From Pukyongia sp. (GTDB lineage Bacteria; Bacteroidota; Bacteroidia; Flavobacteriales; Flavobacteriaceae): 64,000 nucleotides of DNA. Position 1 is the stretch's first letter. Each line of letters starts with the position of its first letter. The stretch lies in contig JASBSY010000009.1 in assembly GCA_030148705.1 (NCBI GenBank), positions 174,394-238,393 of the forward strand, written 5' to 3'. The notes beneath the pieces are model-generated. The model saw nothing but the letters and a program-made list of their open reading frames with translations, did no database searches and was not told the origin of the DNA. The translations under genes and the position numbers were made by a program. Shown one piece after another: positions 18,749 through 29,447 of the stretch.

Positions 18749-18780
18749 TTTGATTGTTTTCAACAAGGGTGGTAACTTGC
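18749..18780 (+). promoter_or_regulatory. Promoter of nnr (-33 and -7)
   Basis: TTTG (18749-18752), a 20-bp spacer and TAACTTGC (18773-18780) give a good -33 and a near-consensus -7 element, 17 bp before the nnr ATG. It is divergent from the gcvT promoter. Confidence 0.45.
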
Positions 18781-18797
18781 AATAAAGATTATATACT

Positions 18798-20348
18798 ATG
18801 AAAATATTCTCGGCTGAACAATTACACCAAGCTGATAAGGTTACCACTGAAAAAGAAGGTATCAGCTCGCTGGACCTGATGGAAAGGGCAGGTACCCAAA
18901 TCTTTAACTGGTTACATCACCGTATGCAGGGAGCACAGGTCCCCGTGCATATTTTCTGTGGAATCGGGAATAACGGAGGAGACGGGCTTGTAGTTGGAAG
19001 GCTTCTGATAGAGCACGGTTACAAGGTTCATGTATACATTGCCAATTTTACCGACAAGCGTTCAAAGTGCTTTTTAATAAATTACGACCGGATAAAATCT
19101 GTTACAAAGAAATGGCCGGTATTAATGACTTCTTCGGCCGACTTTCCCGAAATCCACCCCGACGATGTTATCATCGATGCGATCTTCGGAATTGGTCTTA
19201 ACCGGGCTCCGGAGGGGTGGGTTAAAGAACTTATTCAGTATTTAAACGCCCAAAAGGCGTTTCGTCTCTCGATCGACATTCCCAGCGGGTTGCATGCCAA
19301 TCAGCCGATTGCCGACCCTGAAGCTGTTATAGAAGCTAATCATACGCTAACGTTTCAAACTCCCAAATTATCCTTCTTCCTGCCCGAATCGGGCAAATTC
19401 GTGCCTTATTATGAAGCTATTGATATCGGACTCGACCAGGAGTTTTTAGACAAAACCGAACCTCTGGCTCAATTGATACTAAAACCCGCCGCCCGGCAAT
19501 TTTACAAACAGCGGGAAAAGTATGCCCATAAGGGAGATTTCGGCCATGTACTCATAATAGGCGGAAGTATAGGGAAGATAGGTGCAGCGGTATTATCGAC
19601 GAGAGCTGCCTATAGAATGGGAGCAGGCCTGGTAACGGCATATCTGCCAAAATGCGGAGTTTCCGTAATGCAAACTGCGGTTCCTGAAGCCATGGTTATC
19701 TACGGTTCAGGGGAGGAATACGTTTCAGAATTTGAAACCGACCTTAAACCGGATGCCATTGCAGTAGGGATGGGCTTGGGTACCACGGCTGAAGTCGTTC
19801 AGGCCCTTAAGGCATTGTTTAAATCTGCAGAAGCTCCCCTTGTCATCGATGCCGATGCCCTGAATTGTATTTCTGCAAATAAGGACTTACTTAAGCTCTT
19901 GCCCAAAAATTCAATCCTGACGCCACACCCCGGAGAGCTGGAGCGACTTATCGGAAAATGGAAAGACGATTATGACAAGCTGGAAAAGACAAAGAAATTT
20001 GCCGCCAAACACAAATGTATAGTGTTGATCAAAGGAGCGAACTCGATGGTTGTTATTAATGATAAACTCTATATAAACACAACCGGAAACCCGGGAATGG
20101 CGACAGGAGGAAGCGGGGATGTGCTGTCTGGAATGATTGCCGGTTTGCTGGCCCAGGGGTACGATACATTACTCGCTACGATCTTTGCGGCCTACCTACA
20201 CGGAAGTTCGGGTAATATCCTTGCTCAGCAACAGGGGTTCGAATCGATTATGGCTGGTGATATAGCAGAAGGCATAGGGGCGGCATATCTCGCATTATTC
20301 GAAGCCGAACCACCCCAACAGCAAGAGGAGTCGCAGGATAGCAGCTAA
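18798..20348 (+). CDS. nnr: Bifunctional NAD(P)H-hydrate repair enzyme Nnr
   Basis: This enzyme repairs damaged NAD(P)H hydrates. The N-terminal domain (YjeF-N, about residues 1-215) epimerises NAD(P)HX and shows GIGNNGGDGLVVGRLL. The C-terminal ribokinase-like domain (about 235-500) dehydrates S-NAD(P)HX using ADP: HKGDFGHVLIIGGS, VIDADALN, LTPHPGELERL and the nucleotide loop GNPGMATGGSGDVLSGM. At 516 residues it has the full two-domain length, ending in a short polar tail. It is a single-gene unit by spacing: 107 bp from divergent gcvT and 83 bp before hutH, which has its own promoter. Confidence 0.95.
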   Translation: MKIFSAEQLHQADKVTTEKEGISSLDLMERAGTQIFNWLHHRMQGAQVPVHIFCGIGNNGGDGLVVGRLLIEHGYKVHVYIANFTDKRSKCFLINYDRIKSVTKKWPVLMTSSADFPEIHPDDVIIDAIFGIGLNRAPEGWVKELIQYLNAQKAFRLSIDIPSGLHANQPIADPEAVIEANHTLTFQTPKLSFFLPESGKFVPYYEAIDIGLDQEFLDKTEPLAQLILKPAARQFYKQREKYAHKGDFGHVLIIGGSIGKIGAAVLSTRAAYRMGAGLVTAYLPKCGVSVMQTAVPEAMVIYGSGEEYVSEFETDLKPDAIAVGMGLGTTAEVVQALKALFKSAEAPLVIDADALNCISANKDLLKLLPKNSILTPHPGELERLIGKWKDDYDKLEKTKKFAAKHKCIVLIKGANSMVVINDKLYINTTGNPGMATGGSGDVLSGMIAGLLAQGYDTLLATIFAAYLHGSSGNILAQQQGFESIMAGDIAEGIGAAYLALFEAEPPQQQEESQDSS

Positions 20349-20376
20349 TGGCATCGGCCCGATATTCAGTATTTAA

Positions 20377-20411
20377 TTTGTAAAATAAGGCGGAAGGAAT
20401 TTGTATTTTTG
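20377..20411 (+). promoter_or_regulatory. Promoter of hutH (-33 and -7)
   Basis: TTTG at 20377-20380 and TATTTTTG at 20404-20411 (spacing 23 bp) match the Bacteroidota promoter. The hutH ATG is 20 bp beyond the -7 element. Confidence 0.5.
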
Positions 20412-20431
20412 CCCGGAAACAACCCTACACC

Positions 20432-21940
20432 ATGCAGAATACCCATTATATTAGTGGCGAAATTCTTGATTTACCGGTTCTTAGAGAGATTCTCGAGCAG
20501 GGCAAATCACTGGAACTCTCGGAAGAGGCCATCTTAAACATACGAAAATCGCACGAATACCTTCACAATAGAATAAAAGAGGACAAAGGGCCTATCTACG
20601 GCATAAACACCGGATTCGGTTCGCTTTGCAATGTTAAGATATCGCCTGAGAATCTGACAAAACTACAGGAGAACCTGGTGATGTCTCACGCCTGCGGTAC
20701 CGGCGAATTTGTCCCCAAACAGATCGTTCGCCTGATGTTGCTGCTGAAAATACAATCCCTGAGCTACGGCTGCAGCGGAGTGCAGTTGGAAACTGTTCAG
20801 CGACTTATCGACTTCTACAATAACGATATACTTCCTGTTGTCTACAATCAGGGGAGTTTGGGAGCCTCCGGAGACCTCGCACCGCTTGCTCATCTCTCCC
20901 TACCACTAATTGGGAAAGGTGAAGTCTTTGTCGATGGCAAAATCGTTGAAGCAGCCAAGGTGCTTAAAAAACACGGATGGGAACCAATAACCCTACAGGC
21001 CAAGGAAGGACTTGCCCTGCTAAACGGTACTCAGTTCATGAGCGCTTACGGCGCCTATATACTTCTGAAAGCACATAAATATTCTTACCTGGCCGATGTA
21101 ATTGGTGCAATTTCAATCGAAGCTTTCGATTGTAACATGAGTCCGTACGATCCCCTGGTACATCTGGCGCGGCCACACAGGGGACAGGTAAAAACTGCCG
21201 AACGTATTATTGAGTTGCTTGAAGGCAGTGAGATAGGTCTTAGCGAAAAAAATAACGTGCAGGACCCTTACTCGTTTAGGTGCATCCCACAGGTGCACGG
21301 TGCCAGTAAAGACACTATCGTATTCGTGCATAAGACGTTTAAAACCGAAATCAATTCAGTAACAGATAATCCGAATATTTTCGTCGCTGAAGATAAGATT
21401 ATCTCCGGAGGAAATTTTCACGGGCAACCGCTGGCGCTTGGCTTGGATTACCTTGCTATTGCGCTGTCTGAACTGGCTAATATTTCAGAACGAAGGACCT
21501 ACCAACTGGTGTCGGGACTGAGAGGGTTACCGGACTTCCTGGTGAACAACCCCGGATTGAATAGTGGGTTTATGATTCCGCAGTATACGGCTGCGAGTAT
21601 TGTTAGTCAGAACAAACAACTGTCTACTCCTGCTTCGGTGGATTCCATAGTGTCGTCGAACGGGCAGGAAGACCATGTAAGTATGGGAGCCAATGCAGCG
21701 ACCAAATGCCTGCGGGTAGTGGAGAACCTGGAAACCGTACTGGCGATCGAACTACTTAATGCCTCACAGGCCCTTGAATTCAGAAGACCAAAGAAATCCT
21801 CTGCCTTTATTGAGAGTTTTGTAAGTGCGTTCAGGAAGGTGGTGCCACTGATTGAAGAAGACAGGCTGCTTGCCGATGATATTCATGCATCCGTGGCATT
21901 TTTAAAGAATATGTCTGTCGATGATGAGGTGCTTTTTTAG
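20432..21940 (+). CDS. hutH: Histidine ammonia-lyase
   Basis: It deaminates histidine to urocanate, the first step of histidine degradation. The MIO prosthetic-group triad Ala-Ser-Gly lies in QGSLGASGDLAPLAHLS (about residues 139-155). Other family blocks are YGINTGFGSLCNVKI near the N-terminus, GNFHGQPLALGLDYLAIAL around 333-351 and SNGQEDHVSMGANAATK near 410. At 502 residues it is full length. The other hut genes are not adjacent, which is usual in Flavobacteriia. Aromatic ammonia-lyase or mutase alternatives are less likely given the HAL-type active site. It ends 8 bp before a convergent gene. Confidence 0.92.
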   Translation: MQNTHYISGEILDLPVLREILEQGKSLELSEEAILNIRKSHEYLHNRIKEDKGPIYGINTGFGSLCNVKISPENLTKLQENLVMSHACGTGEFVPKQIVRLMLLLKIQSLSYGCSGVQLETVQRLIDFYNNDILPVVYNQGSLGASGDLAPLAHLSLPLIGKGEVFVDGKIVEAAKVLKKHGWEPITLQAKEGLALLNGTQFMSAYGAYILLKAHKYSYLADVIGAISIEAFDCNMSPYDPLVHLARPHRGQVKTAERIIELLEGSEIGLSEKNNVQDPYSFRCIPQVHGASKDTIVFVHKTFKTEINSVTDNPNIFVAEDKIISGGNFHGQPLALGLDYLAIALSELANISERRTYQLVSGLRGLPDFLVNNPGLNSGFMIPQYTAASIVSQNKQLSTPASVDSIVSSNGQEDHVSMGANAATKCLRVVENLETVLAIELLNASQALEFRRPKKSSAFIESFVSAFRKVVPLIEEDRLLADDIHASVAFLKNMSVDDEVLF

Positions 21941-21948
21941 AAAAGGTG

Positions 21949-22335
21949 TTAAGTGGTTTTTGCAATTAGATCGTCAATCCACTTAACTGCATCGTCAAGG
22001 TTATCGAAAACCTTGTACGGCTTTTGGAGAAACAACTGTTCGACTTCCGAATTGGAAATATGAATTTTTTTTCGGGAAACCATGGCAAATCCAATGAGCG
22101 AATCTATTTTTGAAGACTCTTTGTAAACCTGAGGATTCACCGAATACGAATGTACGCGATGTGAAATATATCCGAACGGACGATTTTTAAAATACTTCTT
22201 CTTTATATCTACCAGGTAATTATTGTGTTCTATCGTGATGGTAACGCCTTCATGCATCTTCATGATGACCGCATTTTCGAGAATTCGAGCCGAACCAAAT
22301 TCAAAATCTACACATATAGCATTTTCATTGCTCAT
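21949..22335 (-). CDS. Conserved small protein, paralogue of 9152-9553
   Basis: A 128-residue soluble protein with no signal peptide. It belongs to the same unnamed family as the product of 9152-9553. The shared core is RPFGYISHRVHSYSVNPQVYKE (here split: RPFGYISHRV at about residues 53-62, then HSYSVNPQVYKE). A C-terminal segment of the form YKVFDNLDDAVKWID matches AFYTLEECIAFIE of the paralogue. This outline (strand-rich half, then a helix after FDNLDDA) is reminiscent of STAS/SpoIIAA-like proteins, but the function is unknown. It lies 20 bp downstream of the DksA-like gene on the same strand. Confidence 0.75.
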   Translation of the reverse strand: MSNENAICVDFEFGSARILENAVIMKMHEGVTITIEHNNYLVDIKKKYFKNRPFGYISHRVHSYSVNPQVYKESSKIDSLIGFAMVSRKKIHISNSEVEQLFLQKPYKVFDNLDDAVKWIDDLIAKTT

Positions 22336-22355
22336 TTAGCGAGGTTTAAACGGAA

Positions 22356-22682
22356 CTAGTTTGCGCACTGAATGCATTTGGTTGATGAAGGCATGAGAAG
22401 CATTCTTCCCAGTGGGATTGGACGTTTACATTTTATGCAAATACCAAAATCCGGGTCATTCAGTTTAGTTAGTGCAACTTCCAGGTTTTTTAGTTTGATC
22501 TCAGCCCTGCGCAAGGCCGATTCGTTTACCGATTTATTGTTGATCGCATCCATACGCGAAACTCGGCCAATGGCATTTTCCGGGGCGATCGGTTTGCTGA
22601 GTTCCCGGTATCTGGCCACTTGTTCCAGTGTCGCAGCGATTTCGGACTGTATTTTTTCTTTGATCTGTTCCTGTTCCTTCAT
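22356..22682 (-). CDS. TraR/DksA-family zinc finger protein
   Basis: A 108-residue protein with the C4 zinc finger of DksA/TraR near its C-terminus: CIKCKRP (about 82-88) and CIQC (about 104-107), spaced as in the family. The N-terminal part is a coiled-coil-like helical hairpin (KEKIQSEIAATLEQVARY, then RRAEIKLKNLEVALTKL), as in DksA. It is shorter than DksA (151 residues). Family members bind RNA polymerase through the secondary channel. The lack of the usual acidic tip DxxDxA motif makes DksA-like ppGpp synergy uncertain. It is followed 20 bp later by the 128-residue protein. Confidence 0.82.
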   Translation of the reverse strand: MKEQEQIKEKIQSEIAATLEQVARYRELSKPIAPENAIGRVSRMDAINNKSVNESALRRAEIKLKNLEVALTKLNDPDFGICIKCKRPIPLGRMLLMPSSTKCIQCAN

Positions 22683-22748
22683 GACGCCAGTGGTAAATAA
22701 AATAGCACCTGCATAATATACAAGTGCTAAAATTTACTGAGATTAAAA

Positions 22749-25304
22749 TCAGGATTCTGTGGTCTTCTTTTGCTTTTTAATCTTGATCTTAAGTTCATTG
22801 GTCTTACTATCGAGGTCTATGGAGATCGTATCGCCTTCGGCAAGATTGGAGTTTATTATCTCTTCCGCGAGTGCATCTTCCACATACTTCTGAATAGCCC
22901 GTTTTAACGGACGTGCACCGTAATCTTTGTCAAAGCCTTTATCGGCAATGAAGTCTTTGGCTTTATCTGTAAGTGTAAGCGTGTATCCGATGTCTTCGAT
23001 CCTCGAATACAATTTATCGAGTTCGATATCGATAATCTGGTGAATGTGTTCTTTCTCCAGTACGTTAAAGACCATAACATCGTCGACCCTATTCAGGAAT
23101 TCGGGAGCAAAGGTCTTTTTGAGTGCACTTTCAATTACACTTTTGGCATGTGAATCGGCCTGACTTTGCTTTGCTGCAGTTCCAAATCCAACACCCTGTC
23201 CGAAGTCCTTCAGCTTACGCGCCCCGATATTCGAGGTCATAATAATGATGGTATTCCTGAAGTCGATCTTTCGTCCCAGGCTATCGGTAAGGTATCCGTC
23301 ATCCAAAACTTGCAACAGCATATTGAACACATCCGGATGCGCTTTTTCAATCTCGTCCAGCAGTACGACTGCATAAGGCTTTCGTCTTATCTTTTCGGTT
23401 AGCTGTCCGCCTTCTTCGTAACCCACATATCCCGGAGGGGCTCCGATCAATCGGGATACTGCGAATTTTTCCATGTATTCGCTCATATCCACTCTTACCA
23501 GTGCATTCTCACTATCGAACAGTTCGCGTGCCAGCACTTTCGCCAGCTGGGTTTTTCCAACTCCGGTCTGTCCGAGGAAAATAAACGAACCAATAGGCTT
23601 GTTCGGGTCTTTCAGTCCCGCACGATTTCTTTGGATTGCTTTTACAACCTTACTAACCGCTTCGTCCTGTCCGATAACCTTGCCTTTAATCCGGTCTGGC
23701 AGGGCCGCGAGTTTAGTGCTTTCGGTTTGAGCTATCCTGTTAACCGGAATACCGGTCATCATAGAAACCACTTCGGCCACATTTTCTTCATCTACGGTTT
23801 CTTTGTGAAGTTTCGAATCCTTTTCCCAGGCTTCCTGCTGCGTTGCGAGTTCTTTCTCCAGGTTCTTTTCATCATCGCGCAATTTGGCCGCTTCCTCGTA
23901 TTTCTGCTTCTTAACCACGCTGTTCTTCAGTTCCCGGACTTCCTCTAATTTTTTCTCAATATCCAGAATTTTCTCGGGGACGTGAATATTCGTTATATGT
24001 ACTCTCGATCCTGCTTCATCCAAAGCATCGATGGCCTTGTCCGGAAGAAAGCGCTCGGTCATATATCTGTTGGTGAGTTTTACACAGGCGTCGATCGCCC
24101 TGTCGGTATAACTTACATTGTGGTGTGACTCGTATTTGTCTTTTATATTCTGAAGGATTTCTATGGTTTCCTCCACCGAAGTAGGTTCTACCAGTACTTT
24201 CTGAAATCTTCGCTCAAGTGCCCCGTCTTTCTCGATGTACTGTCTGTATTCATCCAGGGTTGTAGCACCTATACATTGTATCTCACCTCTGGCCAGTGCG
24301 GGTTTAAACATGTTTGAAGCGTCCAGTGAACCTGTAGCTCCCCCGGCGCCAACTATGGTGTGAATTTCATCAATGAACAATATAATGTCGTCGTTCTTCT
24401 CCAGTTCGTTCATTACCGCCTTCATTCGTTCTTCGAATTGTCCGCGGTATTTGGTGCCGGCTACCAGACTGGCCAGGTCGAGCGTTACCACGCGCTTGTC
24501 GTATAGTATTCTCGAAACCTTACGTTGAATGATTCGCAGCGCAAGCCCTTCGGCGATGGCCGATTTTCCCACACCGGGTTCACCAATAAGCAAGGGGTTG
24601 TTCTTTTTCCGTCGGCTTAGAATCTGTGAAACTCGTTGAATTTCAGCTTCTCGTCCCACTACAGGATCTAATTTACCTTCTTCAGCTAAATGTGTAAGGT
24701 CGCGACCAAAGTTGTCTAAAACAGGTGTTTTCGACTTTTTGCTGCCTTTCTGGCTGGTGCTCGCGAACAGGTTGTCCTTTGAGGTATCTTCTGCATTTCC
24801 GTCGTCATCGTCGTTCGGAAAGGATTCGGAGGTTGGACTGTCGATGTAGTCCTCGTCATTTGTTATCATAAGTTTGAATTGATCTTTAACGCCGTCGTAA
24901 TCCACCTTCATCTTGTTGAGAAGTTTGGTGGTGGGATCATTCTCGTTTCTGAGAATACACAACAGCAGGTGGGCCGTATTGATAGAAGAACTCTGGAACA
25001 ACTTCGCCTCCAGAAAGGTCGTCTTCAATGCCCGTTCCGCCTGGCGCGTTAAGTGTAGGTTTTTTTTATCGTTTGTGTTTGTTCCCTGGCTCGGGTTGGC
25101 GGGGCTTAATATCTCTACTTTCCGGCGCAGATGATTGAGATCAACGTCCAGGGCGTTTAAGATAGTCATAGCTTTACCATTTCCATCCCTAAGCAGGCCT
25201 AACATAAGGTGCTCGGTCCCAATAAAATCGTGGCCTAATCGCAAGGCCTCTTCTTTACTGAAAGCGATCACATCTTTTACTCTTGGGGAAAAATTATCAT
25301 CCAT
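22749..25304 (-). CDS. clpC: ATP-dependent Clp protease ATP-binding subunit ClpC
   Basis: This Hsp100 unfoldase feeds proteins to ClpP. The N-terminal Clp_N repeats begin [23 protein letters not shown]-1 has Walker [19 protein letters not shown] and Walker [20 protein letters not shown]-type middle segment ([18 protein letters not shown]) marks ClpC rather than ClpB. AAA-2 has [17 protein letters not shown] and the C-terminal D2 small domain. The 851 residues are the expected length. An acidic stretch between the N-domain and AAA-1 (about residues 150-185) is lineage-like. Divergent from gyrA across 262 bp, in which I see no gene. Confidence 0.95.
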   Translation of the reverse strand: MDDNFSPRVKDVIAFSKEEALRLGHDFIGTEHLMLGLLRDGNGKAMTILNALDVDLNHLRRKVEILSPANPSQGTNTNDKKNLHLTRQAERALKTTFLEAKLFQSSSINTAHLLLCILRNENDPTTKLLNKMKVDYDGVKDQFKLMITNDEDYIDSPTSESFPNDDDDGNAEDTSKDNLFASTSQKGSKKSKTPVLDNFGRDLTHLAEEGKLDPVVGREAEIQRVSQILSRRKKNNPLLIGEPGVGKSAIAEGLALRIIQRKVSRILYDKRVVTLDLASLVAGTKYRGQFEERMKAVMNELEKNDDIILFIDEIHTIVGAGGATGSLDASNMFKPALARGEIQCIGATTLDEYRQYIEKDGALERRFQKVLVEPTSVEETIEILQNIKDKYESHHNVSYTDRAIDACVKLTNRYMTERFLPDKAIDALDEAGSRVHITNIHVPEKILDIEKKLEEVRELKNSVVKKQKYEEAAKLRDDEKNLEKELATQQEAWEKDSKLHKETVDEENVAEVVSMMTGIPVNRIAQTESTKLAALPDRIKGKVIGQDEAVSKVVKAIQRNRAGLKDPNKPIGSFIFLGQTGVGKTQLAKVLARELFDSENALVRVDMSEYMEKFAVSRLIGAPPGYVGYEEGGQLTEKIRRKPYAVVLLDEIEKAHPDVFNMLLQVLDDGYLTDSLGRKIDFRNTIIIMTSNIGARKLKDFGQGVGFGTAAKQSQADSHAKSVIESALKKTFAPEFLNRVDDVMVFNVLEKEHIHQIIDIELDKLYSRIEDIGYTLTLTDKAKDFIADKGFDKDYGARPLKRAIQKYVEDALAEEIINSNLAEGDTISIDLDSKTNELKIKIKKQKKTTES

Positions 25305-25566
25305 AAATTTAATATCCTATTCCTTCTAAAAACTCTAAATTTACCCAAAAAAAGGCAAAAACCATACCCCATTTATGTCGGGCTTAGTAAAAGGACAAAA
25401 AAACAATGTAAATTCAAAGTGTTAACCACTATACTTATCAACGAAAAACAACTGCTTTTTTGTTAATAAAATCGTGAATTTCTCCGTCGTGAACGCCTGT
25501 AATAACGTACAAAAAGATGTATCTTGCCCTTTAGATTAATCAATAAAAATTTAAAGAAATTTTTCT

Positions 25567-28104
25567 ATGGCAGAAGGCGAAAAATTGATCCCTATCAACA
25601 TTGAAGATGAGATGAAATCGGCGTACATAGACTATTCTATGTCCGTCATTGTGTCACGTGCCTTACCCGATGTCCGCGACGGTATGAAACCGGTACATCG
25701 ACGGGTGCTGTACGGAATGCATGAATTAGGGGTGCGGTCGAATACCGCTCATAAAAAATCGGCTAGAATCGTAGGGGAAGTATTGGGTAAATACCATCCC
25801 CACGGTGATACATCTGTGTACGATGCCATGGTGCGTATGGCGCAGGAATGGAGTCTAAGATATATGCTTGTTGACGGGCAGGGTAACTTCGGGTCCATAG
25901 ACGGCGACAGTCCTGCAGCCATGAGGTATACAGAGGCGAGGATGCAGAAGATCTCGGAAGACATGCTGGCCGATATAGATAAGGAAACGGTAGATCTCCA
26001 ATTAAATTTCGATGACACCTTACAGGAGCCAACGGTATTACCGACACGGGTTCCCGGCCTTTTAATAAACGGCGCCTCGGGAATCGCAGTGGGTATGGCG
26101 ACCAATATGCCGCCACACAACCTTTCGGAAGTTATCGACGGAACCGTTGCCTATATCGATAATCCTGAAATAGACATAGACGGGCTGATGCAGCATGTGA
26201 AGGCTCCCGATTTCCCTACGGGAGGTGTGATCTACGGATATGAAGGAGTAAGAGAGGCATTTCAGACTGGCCGAGGCCGAATTGTAATGCGTGGCAAGGC
26301 CAGCTTCGAAGAAGTGAACGGCCGGGAATGTATCATTGTTACTGAAATTCCATACCAGGTTAACAAGGCCGACATGATCAAGAAGACTGCCGACCTGGTG
26401 AACGATAAGAAAATTGAAGGTATTTCCACCATCAGGGATGAGTCTGACCGCAGTGGGATGCGAATCGTATTTGTATTAAAGCGGGACGCAATACCCAATA
26501 TCGTATTGAATATGCTGTACAAGTACACTGCCCTGCAGTCTAGTTTCAGTGTAAACAATATCGCACTGGTAAACGGCAGACCGAAGATGCTCAACTTAAA
26601 AGAACTAATCCATTATTTTGTTGAGCACAGGCATGAGGTCGTTACACGGCGTACCCAGTACTTACTCCGAAAAGCCGAAGAACGAGCTCATATACTGGAA
26701 GGTCTTATCATCGCTTCCGATAATATCGATGAAGTGATCGCCCTTATCCGGGCTTCAGCTAACGCAGATGAAGCACGGCAGAAGTTAATGGATACCTTCG
26801 AGCTTTCTGAAATCCAGGCAAAAGCTATCGTGGAGATGCGTCTCCGTCAGTTAACAGGCTTGGAGCAGGATAAACTGCGCTCTGAATACGATGAGCTGAT
26901 GAAGACTATTGAGGATTATAAAGAGATTTTAGGCAGTAAGGATCGCCGTATGCAGATCATCAAGGATGAACTTATTGAGATAAAAGATAAGTACGGAGAT
27001 GAAAGAAGATCTGTGATCGAATATGCCGGCGGTGATGTTAGTATCACCGATCTTATCGCCGATGAAAAAGTGGTAATCACTATTTCGCATGCCGGATATA
27101 TAAAACGAACATCGCTTTCCGAATACAAAACCCAAAATAGAGGTGGGGTGGGGCAGAAGGCTTCAGCTACTCGTAACGAGGATTTCCTAGAGCATATGTT
27201 CGTTGGCACCAATCACCAGTATATGCTGTTTTTTACGCAAAAAGGAAAGTGTTTCTGGATGCGAGTGTTCGAAATTCCGGAAGGAAGCCGAACTTCAAAA
27301 GGAAGGGCTATTCAGAACCTGATTAACATCGAGCCCGATGACAAAGTGAAGGCGTTTATATGTACGCAGGATCTCAAGGATGAAGAATACATCAATAAGT
27401 ATTACGTTATTATGGCAACCAAGAAGGGCCAGGTAAAAAAGACTTCTTTAGAACAGTATTCCCGTCCGAGAACCAACGGAATTAACGCAATTACCATTCG
27501 GGAGGATGACGAATTGCTCGAGGCAAAGCTTACCACAGGCGACAGCCAGGTGATGCTGGCAGTTAAGAGTGGAAAAGCTATTCGGTTTGAAGAAGAAAAA
27601 ACACGTCCGATGGGAAGAAATGCTTCCGGAGTACGAGGTATTACCCTGGGAGGTCCAAAAGATGAAGTCATTGGTATGATTGCCATTAATGATGACGAAA
27701 GCGAGATCCTTGTAGTTTCAGAAAATGGCTATGGAAAACGCTCCAGTATAGAAGATTACCGAATAACCAACAGAGGTGGTAAAGGGGTAAAGACCATTAA
27801 CATCACAGAAAAAACAGGTAACTTAGTTGCTATAAAGAATGTATCGGACTCCGATGATCTCATGATCATCAATAAATCGGGGATCGCGATTCGTATGGCA
27901 GTGGAAGACCTAAGGGTTATGGGAAGAGCCACACAGGGTGTCCGCCTGATAAAGGTAAGACAGGATGATGCCATTGCCGCCGTTGCTAAAGTGATGCAAG
28001 ACGAAGACGATGTGGAAGCCGGAGCTTTGGAAGAAGGAAGTGTGGAAACAGAGAATGGCACCACTCTTGATAATACTGAGACCGAAGAAGAAAATAACAC
28101 TTAA
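25567..28104 (+). CDS. gyrA: DNA gyrase subunit A
   Basis: This is the breakage-reunion subunit of gyrase. It has the winged-helix region with [19 protein letters not shown] and the catalytic tyrosine in AMRYTEARM (about residue 122). The quinolone-resistance region reads GDTSVYDAM, with Thr rather than Ser at the E. coli position 83 equivalent and Asp at the position 87 equivalent. The C-terminal beta-pinwheel contains a GyrA-box-like QNRGGVGQK (about 524). At 845 residues it is complete with an acidic tail (TETEEENN). The TPR gene follows 17 bp later, likely co-transcribed. Confidence 0.97.
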   Translation: MAEGEKLIPINIEDEMKSAYIDYSMSVIVSRALPDVRDGMKPVHRRVLYGMHELGVRSNTAHKKSARIVGEVLGKYHPHGDTSVYDAMVRMAQEWSLRYMLVDGQGNFGSIDGDSPAAMRYTEARMQKISEDMLADIDKETVDLQLNFDDTLQEPTVLPTRVPGLLINGASGIAVGMATNMPPHNLSEVIDGTVAYIDNPEIDIDGLMQHVKAPDFPTGGVIYGYEGVREAFQTGRGRIVMRGKASFEEVNGRECIIVTEIPYQVNKADMIKKTADLVNDKKIEGISTIRDESDRSGMRIVFVLKRDAIPNIVLNMLYKYTALQSSFSVNNIALVNGRPKMLNLKELIHYFVEHRHEVVTRRTQYLLRKAEERAHILEGLIIASDNIDEVIALIRASANADEARQKLMDTFELSEIQAKAIVEMRLRQLTGLEQDKLRSEYDELMKTIEDYKEILGSKDRRMQIIKDELIEIKDKYGDERRSVIEYAGGDVSITDLIADEKVVITISHAGYIKRTSLSEYKTQNRGGVGQKASATRNEDFLEHMFVGTNHQYMLFFTQKGKCFWMRVFEIPEGSRTSKGRAIQNLINIEPDDKVKAFICTQDLKDEEYINKYYVIMATKKGQVKKTSLEQYSRPRTNGINAITIREDDELLEAKLTTGDSQVMLAVKSGKAIRFEEEKTRPMGRNASGVRGITLGGPKDEVIGMIAINDDESEILVVSENGYGKRSSIEDYRITNRGGKGVKTINITEKTGNLVAIKNVSDSDDLMIINKSGIAIRMAVEDLRVMGRATQGVRLIKVRQDDAIAAVAKVMQDEDDVEAGALEEGSVETENGTTLDNTETEEENNT

Positions 28105-28121
28105 AATTTAAACCTAGTATA

Positions 28122-29390
28122 ATGAGAAAACAACTATTGCTGGCGGGTCTAATTTGCGTTAGCGCGATTGCTTTTGGCCAGAAAAAAGAAATAAAGAAAG
28201 CCGAGAAAGCTCTGGATGCAGGAAACGCCACTGAGGCTGTATCCTTCATCAATGAAGCCGAGTCTATGATTGCCGGTGCAGACAACGATGAGAAGACCCA
28301 ATTCTACATTGTTAAAGGTAGAGCCTATCTGGCCGACGCCGGAACCAAGAATTACGACAAGTTAATGACCGCCGCAGAGGCCTTCAAACAAGCGAAGGAA
28401 ATGAATCCAACCGGTAAAGATGCCGAGACCTTAAAGATAGGGATGGCGAATTTACGGGTAGCGCTTGTAAATAGTGCCGTAGAAGATCAGAACGCTCAGA
28501 ACTATAAGCGTGCCGCAGAGAAACTGTATACCAGTTATACGATTCAAAAAGACACTTCCGATCTTTATTACGCCGCGGGAAATGCTGTTAACGCCAAGGA
28601 ATACGACAAGGCATTAAAATATTATAACGATCTGCTCGATATGGGTTATACCGGGATACAGCAGGAGTTTATCGCAACCGATTTGGAATCGGGAGAAGTG
28701 GTGACTTTCGCCAGCGAAAACGACAGGAACACGTATATGTTATCCGGAAAATATACAAATCCGGAGGAGCGCATGTCCGAATCTGTAAGAGGTGACATTC
28801 TTCAAAAGGTCACGCTAATCTATATCAGCAGAGGCGAGAATGAAAAAGCACTTGCTTTAATGAAGGAAGCGAGAAAAGAGAATCCCAACGACATTAGCCT
28901 GGTACGTGCTGAAGCAGATATGGCCTATAAAATGGGAGATATGGAGAAATACAGTTCTTTAATGGAGGAGATTATCGCAGACGACCCCAACAATCCCGAA
29001 TTGTATTACAACCTTGGTGTAGGAAGCGCTAATAAAGGAAACACGGAAAAGGCCATGGAGTACTATAAGCAAGCCTTGGAACTGGACCCGAACTTCACAA
29101 ATGCGAAAATCAATATCGCGGCCACTCTACTTCTTGAAGAGGGAAAGATCATTGAAGAAATGAACAATCTCGGTACTTCCAAGAAAGACTACGATAGGTA
29201 CGATGAGTTAAAGGAAGTAAAGAATGACTTGTATCGCGACGCATTGCCTTACCTGGAGTCGGCTGCACAGGACAGACCTGATAATATTGAGCTGATTCGT
29301 ACTTTAATGAATATTTACAGTCAGCTGGGAATGGATGACAAGTTCAAAACGGCGAAAGCCAAACTGGTAGAACTGGAAGACGGTAATTAA
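28122..29390 (+). CDS. Exported TPR protein
   Basis: A 422-residue protein with a signal peptide (RKQLLLAGLICVSAIAFGQ, cleavage near residue 20) and helical repeats. The best TPR copies are NPELYYNLGVGSANKGNTEK and AMEYYKQALELDPNFTNAK at about residues 290-330. Others are degenerate. It is probably periplasmic or attached to a membrane complex, but no lipobox is seen. It follows gyrA by 17 bp, a neighbourhood I recall as conserved in Flavobacteriaceae. It ends before a strong terminator. The function is unknown; TPRs suggest protein binding. Confidence 0.85.
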   Translation: MRKQLLLAGLICVSAIAFGQKKEIKKAEKALDAGNATEAVSFINEAESMIAGADNDEKTQFYIVKGRAYLADAGTKNYDKLMTAAEAFKQAKEMNPTGKDAETLKIGMANLRVALVNSAVEDQNAQNYKRAAEKLYTSYTIQKDTSDLYYAAGNAVNAKEYDKALKYYNDLLDMGYTGIQQEFIATDLESGEVVTFASENDRNTYMLSGKYTNPEERMSESVRGDILQKVTLIYISRGENEKALALMKEARKENPNDISLVRAEADMAYKMGDMEKYSSLMEEIIADDPNNPELYYNLGVGSANKGNTEKAMEYYKQALELDPNFTNAKINIAATLLLEEGKIIEEMNNLGTSKKDYDRYDELKEVKNDLYRDALPYLESAAQDRPDNIELIRTLMNIYSQLGMDDKFKTAKAKLVELEDGN

Positions 29391-29408
29391 TTCCGTGTAC
29401 AACTTTAT

Positions 29409-29447
29409 AAAAAACTCCTTTTCGGGTCTCGGAAAGGAGTTTTTTTA
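29409..29447. terminator. Intrinsic terminator after gyrA/TPR operon
   Basis: The inverted repeat AAACTCCTTTTC / GGAAAGGAGTTT with a short loop is followed by a T-run. It lies between convergent genes; the NlpC/P60 stop codon falls in the T-tract, so it may serve both strands. Confidence 0.85.

Noticed and set aside
18691..18797. Glycine riboswitch before gcvT
   Set aside because: The gcvT leader would be under 20 nt, far too short for a riboswitch, and no conserved core is seen.
25749..26120. Long open frames antisense to gyrA
   Set aside because: Shadow frames of a strongly conserved gene; no motif, promoter or context supports them.
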